A stretch of DNA of 64,000 nt from Tubiluchus corallicola. Lineage: Eukaryota > Priapulida > Priapulimorpha > Priapulimorphida > Tubiluchidae. The translations under genes were made by a program, and so were the position numbers. Position 1 is the first letter of the stretch, and each line of letters opens with the position of its first letter. Location of the stretch: positions 1 through 64,000 of the forward strand of contig JAQGDQ010000424.1 in the NCBI GenBank assembly GCA_030141605.1, given 5' to 3'. The notes under the pieces were generated by a model. The model had not been told where the DNA came from. It did no database searches and saw only the letters and a list, made by a program, of their open reading frames with translations. Of this stretch, positions 47,251 through 58,384 are shown in pieces.

Positions 47251-48618
47251 TCATTCTACCATAGAAATCACCGAGACGTTTATGGAGTCCAATGACGATT
47301 CTAGTGAACTGACACCAGAGGAACTGCTACGCTGCAAATGATATGTCTTCTTTTTCTTAAAGGTTTGCTGCAGCATTGTTGCTAATGTCTTTGATCGCAA
47401 TTTTCTAGGACTGCGACATAAAGTTGTTGATGACGTTTCCAAGTGTGTTCCACATGTATTTGACAATGTGTGGCTGTTGTCTCGCTCATGTGTAGTGGCA
47501 CAATTCTCACTTTTTTGCTTTACTTTGTCATTCGTATCAATTGAATAACAAGACGTTTGAATTCTCCAAGAACCTCTACTCCTACATTCATTGTCTGTAA
47601 TTATCGTCTTACAACATGTAGAACAACAACAGTTACAGAATATGCTCATTAAACTGCTTCTATAAGCCGAATTTGTGATGTTGTACAAATAGAAATTCAA
47701 CGAAAAATTGCAAATAAACATCAAATTGGACAGATGTCGAAAAATGCTATAACCAGGGTTGTTGAAGAAGAACGAATCCGGTTGGCAGTGGTCCATAATG
47801 ACAATTATTGACACGGGCAGAGTACAAATAACAAATATGGCTGAAACAACAACTAAAAGTTTGGTCAAGTGTTTTTCATCTCTGTGTTGTTTTCTCTGTG
47901 CGTTAAGAGTGCGTGTTGACAATCTACGCCGACGCTTTCCAGCAGCTATGTATTCGCGTATTATTAAAGGATTTAAGAGTAAGATGGATACAATGGGAAT
48001 AAGCGACTTGACCATCTCTAAAGCTATTGGCCACACCAAGCTATACCAAACGTTGTGATGTATTTCGCTGTTCCATGTTGCAGAGTAATACGTTTGGTTA
48101 GTTGTATTGTCAATCTTTTGCTCCACACGGTGTTGCCAATACGATGGGATGTGAAGGAGAAAGGACACAAAGTAAGCAGCCAACACTGCTGCTCTTGCTG
48201 CAGATTTTGTACGTAAATAAACTGCCTTTAGTGGGTGACAGATAGACAAATATCTGTCGATTGTTACTAGCATAATGAGCTGATTGCTGGCGCACGCAAA
48301 GGAGTTGGAAACGGGAAGGAATCCTTTGGCGTAATATGTTACCAACTGGACACTCCTGTCTGCTGTCTTCACGGCAAACTGCGTTGCAACAAACACGCAC
48401 CATGAAGCAAGCACAAATAAATCTGAAACAGCCAAACCTCTGAGGTAAATGTAAGATATGGCACTCAGTACGTCGTTTCCACACAGAACAACCAAATTGA
48501 GCATGTTTCCAATGCAGCCAATAATTATCACACATGGAAACAAGATTGTGTACACAGCAAATTTGAGATTATCTTCTACAGTGTCCCCAGTCTGCGTGTT
48601 AATAACACCATCCATCAA
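47251..48618 (-). CDS. Rhodopsin-class G-protein-coupled receptor, peptide-receptor type
   Basis: An intronless 455-residue receptor. Seven membrane segments lie at roughly 18-44 (with GN at 37-38), 53-77 (LAVSDL, Asp66), 101-124, 141-162, 195-220, 251-274 and 291-313. DRY is at 121-123 and CTLP at 265-268 in TM6. TM7 has NFYLY instead of NPxxY. N-glycosylation sequons at Asn171 and Asn174 lie in the second extracellular loop. The third intracellular loop is basic (GKRRRRLSTR). After TM7 comes a cysteine cluster (FCNCCCSTCC) likely to be palmitoylated, then a long Ser/Thr-rich tail. The conserved TM3 cysteine (expected near residue 97) and its ECL2 partner are both missing. Overall it looks like the FMRFamide/neuropeptide receptor group, but the ligand cannot be told. 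The start follows an MMDG at the first ATG. Confidence 0.85.
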   Translation of the reverse strand: MMDGVINTQTGDTVEDNLKFAVYTILFPCVIIIGCIGNMLNLVVLCGNDVLSAISYIYLRGLAVSDLFVLASWCVFVATQFAVKTADRSVQLVTYYAKGFLPVSNSFACASNQLIMLVTIDRYLSICHPLKAVYLRTKSAARAAVLAAYFVSFLLHIPSYWQHRVEQKIDNTTNQTYYSATWNSEIHHNVWYSLVWPIALEMVKSLIPIVSILLLNPLIIREYIAAGKRRRRLSTRTLNAQRKQHRDEKHLTKLLVVVSAIFVICTLPVSIIVIMDHCQPDSFFFNNPGYSIFRHLSNLMFICNFSLNFYLYNITNSAYRSSLMSIFCNCCCSTCCKTIITDNECRSRGSWRIQTSCYSIDTNDKVKQKSENCATTHERDNSHTLSNTCGTHLETSSTTLCRSPRKLRSKTLATMLQQTFKKKKTYHLQRSSSSGVSSLESSLDSINVSVISMVE

Positions 48619-50699
48619 CTAATTCTGTCGTATTTAGCTGATCGTATGAAATGGGAAAACTCTGTAGGTTTTTGCCAAAATAAATCACACAACGCTAATA
48701 AAGTTCAATTTGCATAGAGAACTAGCTTCTTGTCTGCGCTTAGTAGTTAGCAGAAACGTTAATAATAAATCTCTTTCCATTCTAATGAAAAATAAGGTAA
48801 ACACGATTCTGCATTCCAAAAATTCTAGGTGTAACATTCCCCACAAAAATTTTCACTCTTCAAGACCTCACTCAGTACTGCTTCGTTGAACCATCAGTTC
48901 GTAGACTGAGTTTGATGACACTGTTCACCCTGTTTTTAATCAAACAAACAATCACAGCTTTTGTTGAAATTCGCGTAGTTTGGTTTGAAGGAGTTGTGTT
49001 ACAAACCAAATAATGGAAGTTTACTGAGGCTATGCAAACTTGATCATATTTGTTTTAACTTAATATTGTTTTTCATCTAAGATCTAGCGTTCAAAATGAA
49101 AACTATAAAGGTAGTTCAGAGTAATTGTAAAAGCTATGCTACGGGGCTTTAAGGCTGTGGCTACTTTGCAAATTGTATATTTTTATACTACAATCATTCA
49201 TAACATTATAATAATTGATATAATTATCTTCCTTAATTTAACTGGCCCAAGACTGCTGTAATGTGTTTGCAGTTTTGCATTCAATAGCATCGCTTTTGGT
49301 TTCTAAAGCCAATGATGCACCAAAGCGTCCAGCGTCGGGCATCTGGCTTTCAGTGTCCAACGCCTGCCTGCTGGCTTCCAGCGTCCAGCACCCGTCTGCT
49401 GGTTCCCAGCGTCCAGTGCTCACTGGATAAGTAAGTTAACAGTTAAGTATACGGTGTCCAATCTCTATCCTCTTCTGTGAAAAAGGATTGTCCGATAACG
49501 GTCGTTTAGGGCTGAGCTTAATGACGTCACGATTAATGACAGTTAACGGTTGTCGTGGGCGGAGCTTAGTGACATCACAATGATTGGCAGTTAACAGTTA
49601 CTGTCATGTAAGCTACCAATCAGTGTTGTTGTTGTTAAATAAGATGTTCCAAAATTAGTTATTGACATTGACTTGAAAGTCAGCAGATGAAGCAAGTCAG
49701 CAGAAGACATAACTTAGAAATGATGTTAGATGTAAAAATAGGCTTTCTAAATATAGCTTAAGAAAAACATATATAAGCAGTGTCAGAACGCTGTCAGAAC
49801 AGTGTCATTAGATTCATTCACTTAGGGCATACTTACTTGTCGGTCGGAGTTATGACTTGAAACTTGTTACTTATTATTGAGAACTGAGTTGTGACTTGTG
49901 CTTTAAAGACGTGTATTTGCCCTCGTATTAAGTTTTCAGTTATTCATGTTCATGTACCCCAATAATCTACTATCACGCCTATATTTACGACTTTATCATT
50001 TATATTTGGCTACAAAAAGACTACAATAGTGATGCTACAAGACTTTGGATATTAATATCAACTACACGACAATTATGGATACCATACCATGGCATGCAGC
50101 ATACAGTATTATTATTGCTGATACTCTTTGACCTTAATACCGCGTATTGACTGTAGACCTCTTCTTAGTAAAGTTTATTATAGAAGCATAATTATTTGAA
50201 TGAAAACTTTAAATTTTTTAGACTTATACTAGAATCTTGTTACAACAGCTCTGAACTAATTGTTATTGACTGTATACACTGACTGAATTCAGGGCAATCT
50301 TGGAGCTGAAGAATATTGTGGAACTATTCAGAACGTGCTAAGGTTTTTTCGGACTATATTAGTCATTTTTTGGTCTATTGGTAAAGGCAATATTCATCCG
50401 GTATTTATAGGTACATACATCAAAAAGTCTGTGAAGATAAATAGAACTATGATTTTAGGGGTAACACCTGATTATTAAGCATTGAATTAACTTAGTTATC
50501 TTGTAATACTAGTTTTTATTCTCTGCTAACTCTTGCTGCTTGTTGGATAATGATAAATTAGAGGTTTTACAAAAGGTTTAGCATAAAATAGTCAACACTG
50601 TCGAGGTTTCGTGGAAGGATAATCAGTTTCTCAAATTTTGCAACTGTTGGTTAAATTGTGTAAAAAATTATCAGGGCCCAATGAAAAGTTAATTTTATT
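48619..50699. other. Region between GPCR and MADD
   Basis: No further gene is seen. It should hold the GPCR promoter. TGACGTCA at 49522-49529 is a perfect CRE, and the surrounding 55 bp (GCTTA-TGACGTCAC-GATTA, GCTTAGTGACATCACAATGA) is present twice. A short GCGTCCAG-rich repeat lies at 49325-49425. Confidence 0.4.
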
Positions 50700-50922
50700 T
50701 TTTACTTCGAGCAGGTTATGTTATATGTGTGCTGTTTGTGGCTCTATCTGTGGGCGAAAGACTTTGCGGATTGTGTAACTATGATTGTATTCATTTTTGT
50801 CGGTGCGTCCTGTTTGCCGCCTACGCGGCTCACTTTTGCGCAGGCGTGAAAACCTCAACGATTGATGAGAAAAATATTGCGTGTATCCTGGAAGAAGCCA
50901 GATGTTGCCGTAGAGCAGGTAT
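50700..50922 (+). promoter_or_regulatory. Possible MADD promoter / non-coding first exon
   Basis: This is a local GC- and CpG-richer patch in otherwise AT-rich DNA. It contains TGCGCAGGCG (NRF1-like) and GCCGCCTACGCGGC, and ends at a possible donor GAGCAG|GTATAA. The MADD start-codon exon has a splice acceptor 55 bp before the ATG, so an upstream untranslated exon is required. This patch, 1.7 kb upstream, is the best candidate I see. A short open frame (50729-50938) crosses it but matches nothing I know. GAGATGGCGGCC near 51467 (YY1-like) is an alternative start region. Confidence 0.35.
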
Positions 50923-50939
50923 AATGCTACATATATAAG

Positions 50940-51900
50940 GTGCGATTAACAAGATAGGATGAGAAGAGAGAAGTCAAATATTTGGTGTAACTGGTATGTT
51001 TTTCTGTTGTTAAAATGTGTTTTTAATATTTTTGCTAGAACGTTTGTTGTTGAGACCGACAGTCTTCGATTTTTAAGGCATAAGACCTTATTTATTAAAT
51101 AAGGGTTTATTCTAGGGCCAAGGACCTATTTTAGTTGTTAAATGATCAGAGTATGGTCACTGAAATGCAGTATGATAGTCCTAGTATCAGTTAACGCAGA
51201 TCATTTGGTCCGATGGTATTGACTTTGATACTAGAGGGACACTAATTAGGTTTTTGCAAGAATACTGGTGCCCTGTACTGTAGTACAGTACCATTTAGGA
51301 TCGGTATGCCTTACATACGGTCTAATTATATGTCCACATATTTTGCATACATAAACGTTAATTCAGTCTGAGCTAGTAGTTAAAAATTCGGGGTGAAACC
51401 TAAAAATAACGAGAACGGTGATGCAGCCAATGTGTATGGGATGTATCCGTACTAATGTTCAGGTGGAGATGGCGGCCAATTTTTGAACTAAGTAAACAAT
51501 GTTGCTGGATTTGGACTCAGTAAACAATGGAAATAATTCAGTTAATGTTAACAATTATTTTTAGATTTAGATTTTAGATTAAGATTATTTTATTTTATTT
51601 CATAAAATATTTCATAAAAAATTCAAGCATCTCTTAATTTCTTTACATTGTATAAATATTTGAAACTATCAGTTAATATTGTTTTGGTGATCACATTTAG
51701 CCGAGAGAATGTATTTCCGTAAGTGTTGTTAGCAGGTAGCTATTAGATTTGAACTGAAAATCGTTTGTGTTTGAGGAAAGAAAAAATGTTTTATGATAAT
51801 AACAACCTGAATATTTAAGAGATAAGTCAGGAAGAGATAAATAGCTTACTGATGAAGTTATCAATTGGTAAATGGTGAGTATAAACACATTTGAAGTCAC
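50940..51900. other. Non-coding DNA upstream of MADD
   Basis: Nothing is recognised apart from GAGATGGCGGCC at about 51467, a possible YY1-type promoter element. Confidence 0.35.
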
Positions 51901-52070
51901 TTTCTGTCAACTGCTGTGTGAATTCTGTTGCTGGCATTCTTAAAGCAAAACCAGAACCCAAACTTAAGCTGTAGTTCAAAATAATCTCTGTCAACTGCTG
52001 TGTGGATTCTATTGCTGGTATTCTTTAAGCAAACCAGAACCCAAACTTAAGCTGTAGTTCAAAATAATCT
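51900..52070 (+). repeat. 84-bp tandem duplication
   Basis: TCTGTCAACTGCTGTGTG...TAGTTCAAAATAATCT occurs twice in a row with few differences. Confidence 0.85.
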
Positions 52071-52340
52071 ACTGTTTAAAACATTGAAGGAAACATACTA
52101 GTTTTTTCAAAAATCACTTAAGTGAAAGAATTATTACCACACAAACACAATTTCACGTTCGCACCACTAGTTGTTCGCTGTTACATGCATTTCGCCATTC
52201 GCTAGTTAGATGGACACTAGCGCCTACATTTTGGAAAAGTATTGCACAAAAACGCTTCCTGTACCTCTCAGTTCAGACGTGTTAGTTTGTGACGAACTGC
52301 ACACGTTTGACTGCTCATGCATGAGTACAGCGGTAAAATA
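52070..52340 (+). repeat. Dispersed repeat, copy 3
   Basis: Direct relative of 33490-33760 and complement of 41900-42190. Confidence 0.7.
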
Positions 52341-52601
52341 GTTTGCAATGATAAACTTGCATTATCATGTTCAAATATCGTAATTAAAAATGACCAAGAA
52401 ATAACAAAAGATAGGTAAAAACGGAGAATCAAAATCCTTCTGGAGAAGTCACTCTTTTTAGTTTTGTAGATTCTTTTGACGATAGGATAAACAATCATTT
52501 TTTACGTAATTAGATTTCTCTTAAGTTGCATTTTGATACCTTTAGTTAAGTAAATAAAAAGTCAGGCATAATGTTTACTCTTAAGTTTATTGTTTTTGTA
52601 G

Positions 52602-53231
52602 GTGCTGTTGTGAAAATTTACAATTATGTGTAGTGTAACCTAAGGAGCCAGTTGCCATGGCGATGCCGAATCAAGGTACTAAACATTTCTGTCCTCGTCT
52701 GCTGGACTACATATGTGTGGTGGGGTCGCACAATCCAAGCTCAAACCTTGTGACGCAGAATCCGGACCTGATGAGGAGGTACCCTCTAGAGGACCATAAG
52801 GACTTCCCTCTGCCAAATGACGTTGTGTTCTTCTGTCAGCCGGAAGGATGCATCAGCATCCCTCGGAAGCGGATGACCAGTCTACGGGAAAGTAACTCTT
52901 TTGTGTTCACGCTGACAGAGAAGGACTCAGGGAAGATTCGTTACGGCATCTGTGTTAACTTCTACCGGCCGTTTGAGAAACGGACTAGCACTAACGACCG
53001 AAGTCCAGGTGACACGCTAGCAGTATCGGCTTGGGAGGATCCGCTCGCGCCTTCGTCTCGGCCGAAACGCAAACAGAAGCAGCGCAATAACACGTTGACT
53101 TCACTGTGCATCGTGAGTCATCATCCGTTCTTTTCAACATTCAGAGAATGTCTGTTCATTCTTCGTCGAATAATTGACACCTGCAATAAAACTTGTGTAC
53201 AGAAAGCGGCAAATCTAGGAAAGGTTGCCAG
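52602..53231 (+). CDS. MADD: MADD/Rab3-GEP first coding exon (uDENN region)
   Basis: A splice acceptor (TTTTTGTAG) at 52601 starts the exon. The ATG at 52657 sits in a strong context (GTTGCCATGG), with an in-frame TAA 21 bp upstream, so the start is secure. The 191 codons plus 2 nt begin MAMPNQGTKHFCPRLLDY and contain RYPLEDHKDFPLP, VVFFCQPEGC, SFVFTLTEKD and YGICVNFYRPFEKR, the unmistakable upstream-DENN signature of MADD. A short basic linker (RPKRKQKQRNN) follows, then LTSLCIVSHHPFFSTFRECL. The exon ends CCAG|GTAGGT, phase 2. MADD is the GDP-GTP exchange factor for Rab3 and Rab27 in synaptic vesicle traffic and also binds TNF receptor 1 in vertebrates. The linker is much shorter than in vertebrates. 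Confidence 0.95.
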
Positions 53232-53654
53232 GTAGGTGAAATCTTATACAGCTTCATATAAGCACGTTAAGTTGTCCATATTGGTAGGCCTTTCTTTTCC
53301 ATACAAGATAGACTACAGGCAGTCTTTGACTTATGACCACAATCTGTTTTGGGGGATTAATTCGTAAGATGAAATGGATGGAAGTTGCACGTGTATATTA
53401 TAGTGGGAACACACAATACGAAAGACGTTGTGTGTGCGCATACTCAATAAGTATGGCGGAGCCTTCGATGAATTTATTGAAACAGATTGCGATTTAAAGT
53501 TAATTTAAGAAATAGATTGGTCATTAGTTGAAAACTGCCTGTATATTTTTTATTTATTCATTATCATTTACTGCGACATTCATTACGGTACAATTGTTGT
53601 ATTTCATTACAATGACACATTAATATCAATATTTTTATTACAGGCACTTAAAAA

Positions 53655-54118
53655 CATTTATAGTTAAAACAGCACAACTTTATTAAAACTTTTAATTTAC
53701 ATAGTTAAAAATCGTGTCAAACATTTCGACATAGCTACTGCTGTCATCACCAGTGGTAAATTTTTACAAACATACAATCAGTTTATATAGGCACAGACTG
53801 CAGTATATAACATTATGCACCAATTATGTATGTAACAAAAGCCAAATTGGTAACGATTAAGCTATTTGGCTTTTTGTAAATACATAATTTACTGTATCAA
53901 TTTCTTTTCTACTGGTCTGCTTATTCATTACCCGGTTGGCTTCTGTTAAATACATAATTAGTGCACATGGTTCTATACTGTAGGCCTTGCCTATATAAAC
54001 TGTTTGTAAAAATTTGTCACTGATAATGACAGCAGTAAGTCTGTCGAAACGTTTGACACAATTTTTAACTATGTAAATGAAAAGTATTAGCGAAGTTGTG
54101 GTATTTTAACTGTCAATG
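53655..54118. mobile_element. Palindromic element with hammerhead-like motifs
   Basis: About 130-bp arms (53655-53795 and 53970-54118) are imperfect inverted repeats. Each arm, read outward, carries a GATGACAGCAG or GATAATGACAGCAG block, a short stem (GACAG/CTGTC), then GTCGAAA. This resembles the hammerhead ribozyme cores known from Penelope-like elements. The core base after CTGAT is not the canonical G, so activity is doubtful. Confidence 0.55.
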
Positions 54119-54899
54119 TCAATAAGTATAGTTGAGGAGACCGCCATTAAGACATAAGCCGCTATCGTGGCGCCACCAGTAGATAATAAAACCGAAATGA
54201 AATGAAGGTGTTGAAATGAATGACTCCATACATTCATTTCTAGTTTCTTGGTAGTTGCATATTGATTAATTGGTAGCTAGATGTTAGCTATAAAGGGCAT
54301 ATATAATTAGCGGTTTTGTGGCCAGGTATTGATGTGCATTATGCATAATTTATCAGAAGCCATATACCAAAATACCCGCCATGTATTTTGTTATTAAACG
54401 CTAAAAACCAGTGCATTATATAGTAGTTGCTTTTGCATAACGAAAACACTTACAATATTTAGACATTTTTAACGATGGCCTTTCTTTCAAATTTTTATGT
54501 GGCAAATTGGATTTTCGTAAATTTCTAATGTAAATGTTTGTTCAAGTAAATTGGAGAAAATTATTGAAAGAAAATTTAAGTAATTTACTTACAAAGGAAA
54601 TTGCTAAAACACTGATTATAGGTGGTTTCATGGATGAATTAGTGAAAAATCCTGCTTTTATTTTAACAACAAAACAGATATTTTGCAACCCATTATGGGT
54701 TGTCTTTTCAGTCTGAACATAAGAAATATGGGAAATCTTGTAATCTTATAGAATAACCTCAACAGTTCATAGAAAGGCATATTCCCTAAGACCGATACTG
54801 GAGGAACCTTAAGAATCATTATATTGGCACTCAAGAAGAAACTAAATAAATAACTAATTAGCTGAGATTATAAATTGTCTACTGAATTTCTGGAAAAAA

Positions 54900-55280
54900 A
54901 ATAGACCAACTATTGTTACTTGATATTTTTCAAAGACGTCTCAATGGCAAATCGTTCTATTGAATGGCCTGACAGAATATCCAATGATGATCTGTATGAT
55001 GATGTGGTGAAGAAGAATCCTTGGAGTAAATAAATACAAGTAAGAAGATTGCATTGGATTGGGAATGCACATACAGAGTAGCGCAAGAATCTCCTCTTCC
55101 TATGAGATTATATGTAAAACTCTTGAAACGACAAAAAAAGCCGAGAGGTTGGTCAGTTAATGACGTACACAGAGTTACTTGAAAAAGATTTGGCAGAAAC
55201 AACTCTAGATTTGAGGGATGATGCATTGTGAGCGGTGGTGGTGGACAGGAATGCTCTCATCACCAGGTGGAGCATGTCAT
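54900..55280 (+). mobile_element. Degenerate LINE 3' fragment in MADD intron 1
   Basis: Broken frames show RRLHWIGNAH and, downstream, ELLEKDLAETTLDLRDDAL then VVVDRNALITRW. This is the pattern at the end of LINE reverse transcriptases (GH-box, then W/DR box). Several stops. Confidence 0.45.
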
Positions 55281-55562
55281 GTTTTAGAACATAGAAACAT
55301 GTAGACAAACCATTGTTAATATGTCGAGAATATTCCAGGTTTTTCCGAACATTAATTAGGGAATACTGATCTTAGGGAATGGACTTTTCTACATTCTGTT
55401 GGGATCATTCTGTGTAATTTTTGCATATCAAGATTTCCCGTATTTCTTACATTTACACTGAAAAAGTAATCTGTAATGGAATATCTGTTTTACTGTTAAA
55501 ATAGAAGCAGGATTTTCCATTGATTCATCCATGTGTGCATCTATAGTCTGTGTTTTTTTTGA

Positions 55563-55842
55563 TATGCTAATACTTTCTCGCTAATGTAATCCACTCATCC
55601 ACTTGCACTTTTCGCTCGCCTTTCCACTCTAACTTGTTCACATACAAGTCGGACATTTTAACCAATCTCATTTCTGTTTTTTAATAGATTTGGCATGGAT
55701 GCCAAATCAACTGAAAAAATTAAAAAAGAGAAATGAAATTAGTTTAAACGTCCAACTTGCATGTGAACCGAGTGAGAGTGAAAAGGCGACCGAAAAGTGC
55801 GAGTGGATGAGTGGATTACATTAGCAAGAAAGTATTAGCATG
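55563..55842. mobile_element. 280-bp foldback element
   Basis: The left arm CATATGCTAATACTTTCTCG-side and the right arm GCAAGAAAGTATTAGCATG are complementary along about 130 bp around the centre TTTGGCATGGATGCCAAA. No coding capacity. Confidence 0.75.
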
Positions 55843-56129
55843 GAAACGTGCATAATTGGATTGATGCACGGAGACTCATTACTGCATACTAATGTGATGG
55901 ATGGTAATTGAGTATATAGAACTAACATGGTCGGATCAATACTGCAAGCTTTATCGTGAATTCATTAGCCTCTGCATCATTCACAGACTGCTAGAAATTC
56001 ATCACTGTTCCGTATCTAGTATCTGTTTACTTTCGCTTAACTTACTGGCTTTTGCTTGAAATTTATACGTAACCTAGATATTTTACCATCAGCTTTATTA
56101 GCTTTCTGTGTTTGGTTTACGGCTGGAAT

Positions 56130-56900
56130 TACGGCATGTAGAAATTCTGCGTATTGGGCGCCGAGTAACCCACTAGCTGAAGTACGACAATTGGCGTACA
56201 TGGGCTAGCCCAAATAGGACACTAAAGACTGGTCACTAATTGAGTCGTTGACCATACTGGCACCATCCGTTGTACTTGTTTATGGAATAACAATAATTAA
56301 AAACGTCAAGACACGTTGAATAATTTATTATACATCTGATAAAATAAAAGAATTTTATTCTGAGCTAGAAGAACTAATATTTGTCGATATTAATCTTTTT
56401 TGAAGTGAAATAAGCACGCTTTTTAGGAGACCCAACATTTGTTTAAGGTATATCATTATTTGTTTTGTCTTGCTTCACAAACAGATGATTCTTTTCTCTA
56501 CCTCTTGGACAAATAATTGTTTTCTACTGAGTAAACAGGTTAGCGAGTTATGTGCCCTGCATAGTTTCTCTCTTTAAAGCATTAGATACTTAGTTTAATA
56601 TTATGATGATATTAATGGAGCTAATAATAATGATGATATTGTTGTAAAAAATACATTTGTAAATTTTAAATACAACGACTATCCATCATTATTATAAAGT
56701 TATTTTATTCTAAAACAAATTTCCTTTTATGTTTTTGTATGCCATAAATCTCGATTCTCGACAGAAATCGCTGGTGTCCTACTTGGGCTGCCCATGTGCG
56801 ACACTGCTTTTCCGCAAATTTAGCACATGCGTTTTGCGGGAAGCGTCCTACTTCGGCTAGTGGGTTACTCGGCGCCGCACACTGGGGAATTTTCACTTTG
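56130..56900. mobile_element. Element with GGCGCCGAGTAACCC inverted repeats
   Basis: GGCGCCGAGTAACCCACTAG at 56158 and its complement at 56857 are exact; further pairs (GGGCTAGCCCA / TGGGCTGCCCA, GTCCTA) extend the arms inward with a loop-out on the right. Interior AT-rich. Confidence 0.55.
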
Positions 56901-57640
56901 CAACTTGTAGAACGACTGGCCATTGATATAACATCGTCCCAGCTAGCGCTGTAAGGCCGACCACAAAAAATTGTTTCTGTCTTACCTCATGAGCTCAAAA
57001 GATGTCAGTAGGGAGAGAGAGGAATTTTTTTTAAAGCCTTGTGAATGTTTAAAGCTGAATCTTGGAATATTTAAAATCACTTGAAATCAAAGTTTGTTTA
57101 TTTCCCACTGGTTATCAGTAATGTTTTAAATTTTTTCGACGCACATTTTTTCACTCTTTGTTTTTTAGTTTCGCATTACTAAATTATTAGTAAATCACTA
57201 ACTAAGTAAAATTTTAAATTACTGTATCTTGTCAATAAGATTAAAAATACGTTTTTTGGTTAGTGAGTGGCGCACCCTGGAGGTGAGTCAACGTCATTTT
57301 ACCATTTGGTGAAAACTTTTAAATAACTAATAATTTTCTTTTCTGGTTACATAATTCTCTTCAAGCAGGAATGCAAAATGCTAAGTAACATGAGTTTGCA
57401 TGGAAAGTTTTTTGGGACATAATTTAACATTTCCTTTTCTTCACCTGATTTACGTTGTAAATGTATGACGTCATGTAATGGCACAGTCGGAATAGTATTG
57501 CAGGAGATTTAAAATGAAAACAAACAAAAATTCCTTTCAACGCGAGTATGAGATATGCATAAAATTGCTGTAAAGTAATATAATTTTTAACATGATTTTT
57601 CTGAAACCTACTTCAGATACCCCTTTTCTTGTCCTTTAAT
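56901..57640. other. MADD intron 1, no feature seen
   Basis: Single-copy AT-rich sequence. Nothing recognised before the exon 2 acceptor. Confidence 0.45.
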
Positions 57641-57682
57641 GACTGTCACTTGTCTTATACATTTTTCATTTATTTCATGAAG

Positions 57683-57824
57683 AGATCCAATATGGAGCGT
57701 GTTATCGGGGCAAGTCACCGATTCTACGCCCAGTTATGTGAAAACGTTCATGAGGGACATCGAAACGTGGATCTTACGGCTATTGAGTACTCCTGTACCT
57801 GTGCCTGGCAAGACTAGAGTTGAT
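57683..57824 (+). CDS. MADD: MADD/Rab3-GEP second coding exon
   Basis: The exon has 142 nt, entering in phase 2 (CATGAAG|AGATCC) and leaving in phase 0 (GTTGAT|GTGAGT). It encodes RDPIWSVLSG, then FMRDIETWILRLLSTPVPVP, then GKTRVD, the segment joining the uDENN and core DENN regions of MADD. The reading frame used here differs from the longest open frame over this stretch. The choice is fixed by the family match and by the phases on both sides. The preceding intron is about 4.4 kb and full of repeats. Confidence 0.92.
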
Positions 57825-58028
57825 GTGAGTTGATGTTCTACTTAATTAATTATGTGATTGATGTTTTCAAAAGATATCGAATTTAACGTGATGTTTATTG
57901 TTAGGACTTGAAGGAATGGAATAATAATGTAATCACCTTTAAAGGGACCTTGAAAAAACTTACATATATGGAAGCATTTAAAAAGCATATTTAAGGCTTT
58001 TAAAATAGAGTAATTTTTTGAGCTTTTG

Positions 58029-58103
58029 CATGCTTCTATGATGTAGTGGTTAGCATAGCTGCCCAGGTAGCAGAAAGCCTGGGTTCGAATCCACTGCAGG
58101 TGC
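58029..58103 (+). repeat. tRNA-like relic (SINE head or tRNA pseudogene)
   Basis: TGTAGTGGTTAGCATAG (A-box region) and GGGTTCGAATCC (B box) are at tRNA spacing around a CTGC-7 nt-GCAG anticodon-like arm. The acceptor stem does not pair and the loop lacks U33. No working tRNA. Confidence 0.5.
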
Positions 58104-58318
58104 AAATTTTTTTCTGATTTAGTATTGCTGTCGTGCGTTTGTATGATTAATTGTTCTGGTTTGTAGAAAACAAAATAGCTTAAATTTTCGGATACAGCTC
58201 AAGTCTTTTAGAGATCAGAGAATTGCTCACTTTCTTGGTTGTCTAATTGTTTGGCATCTAATACATGGGTGCTATGCAAAATCTGTCTGACACACATTTT
58301 TGCTAGCCTGTGGCCTCG

Positions 58319-58375
58319 ATAAATTCTGCTTTGCAACCTTTGCCACACACAGATTTTTATTAAGCATGCTTAAAT
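58319..58375 (+). repeat. 57-bp direct repeat flanking the LINE fragment, left
   Basis: It differs from 58844-58900 by two bases (ATAAATTCTGC versus ATAAATGCTGC, and AGATT versus AGATC). Confidence 0.85.
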
Positions 58376-58384
58376 CGCGAAACC

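Noticed and set aside
47759-48535. Open frames antisense to or overlapping the GPCR (99 and 141 codons)
   Set aside because: Shadow frames of the receptor gene without domains.
50729-50938. Cys-rich 69-codon protein gene
   Set aside because: No recognisable family; better explained as CpG-rich 5'UTR or promoter DNA, though not excluded.
54534-54716. 60-codon frame in MADD intron 1
   Set aside because: No domain, no splice sites matching MADD phases.
57629-57817. 62-codon plus-strand frame over MADD exon 2
   Set aside because: It is in the wrong frame; the family match and phases require the other frame.
58029-58103. Functional tRNA gene
   Set aside because: The acceptor stem does not pair and the anticodon loop lacks U33; A and B boxes alone indicate a relic.
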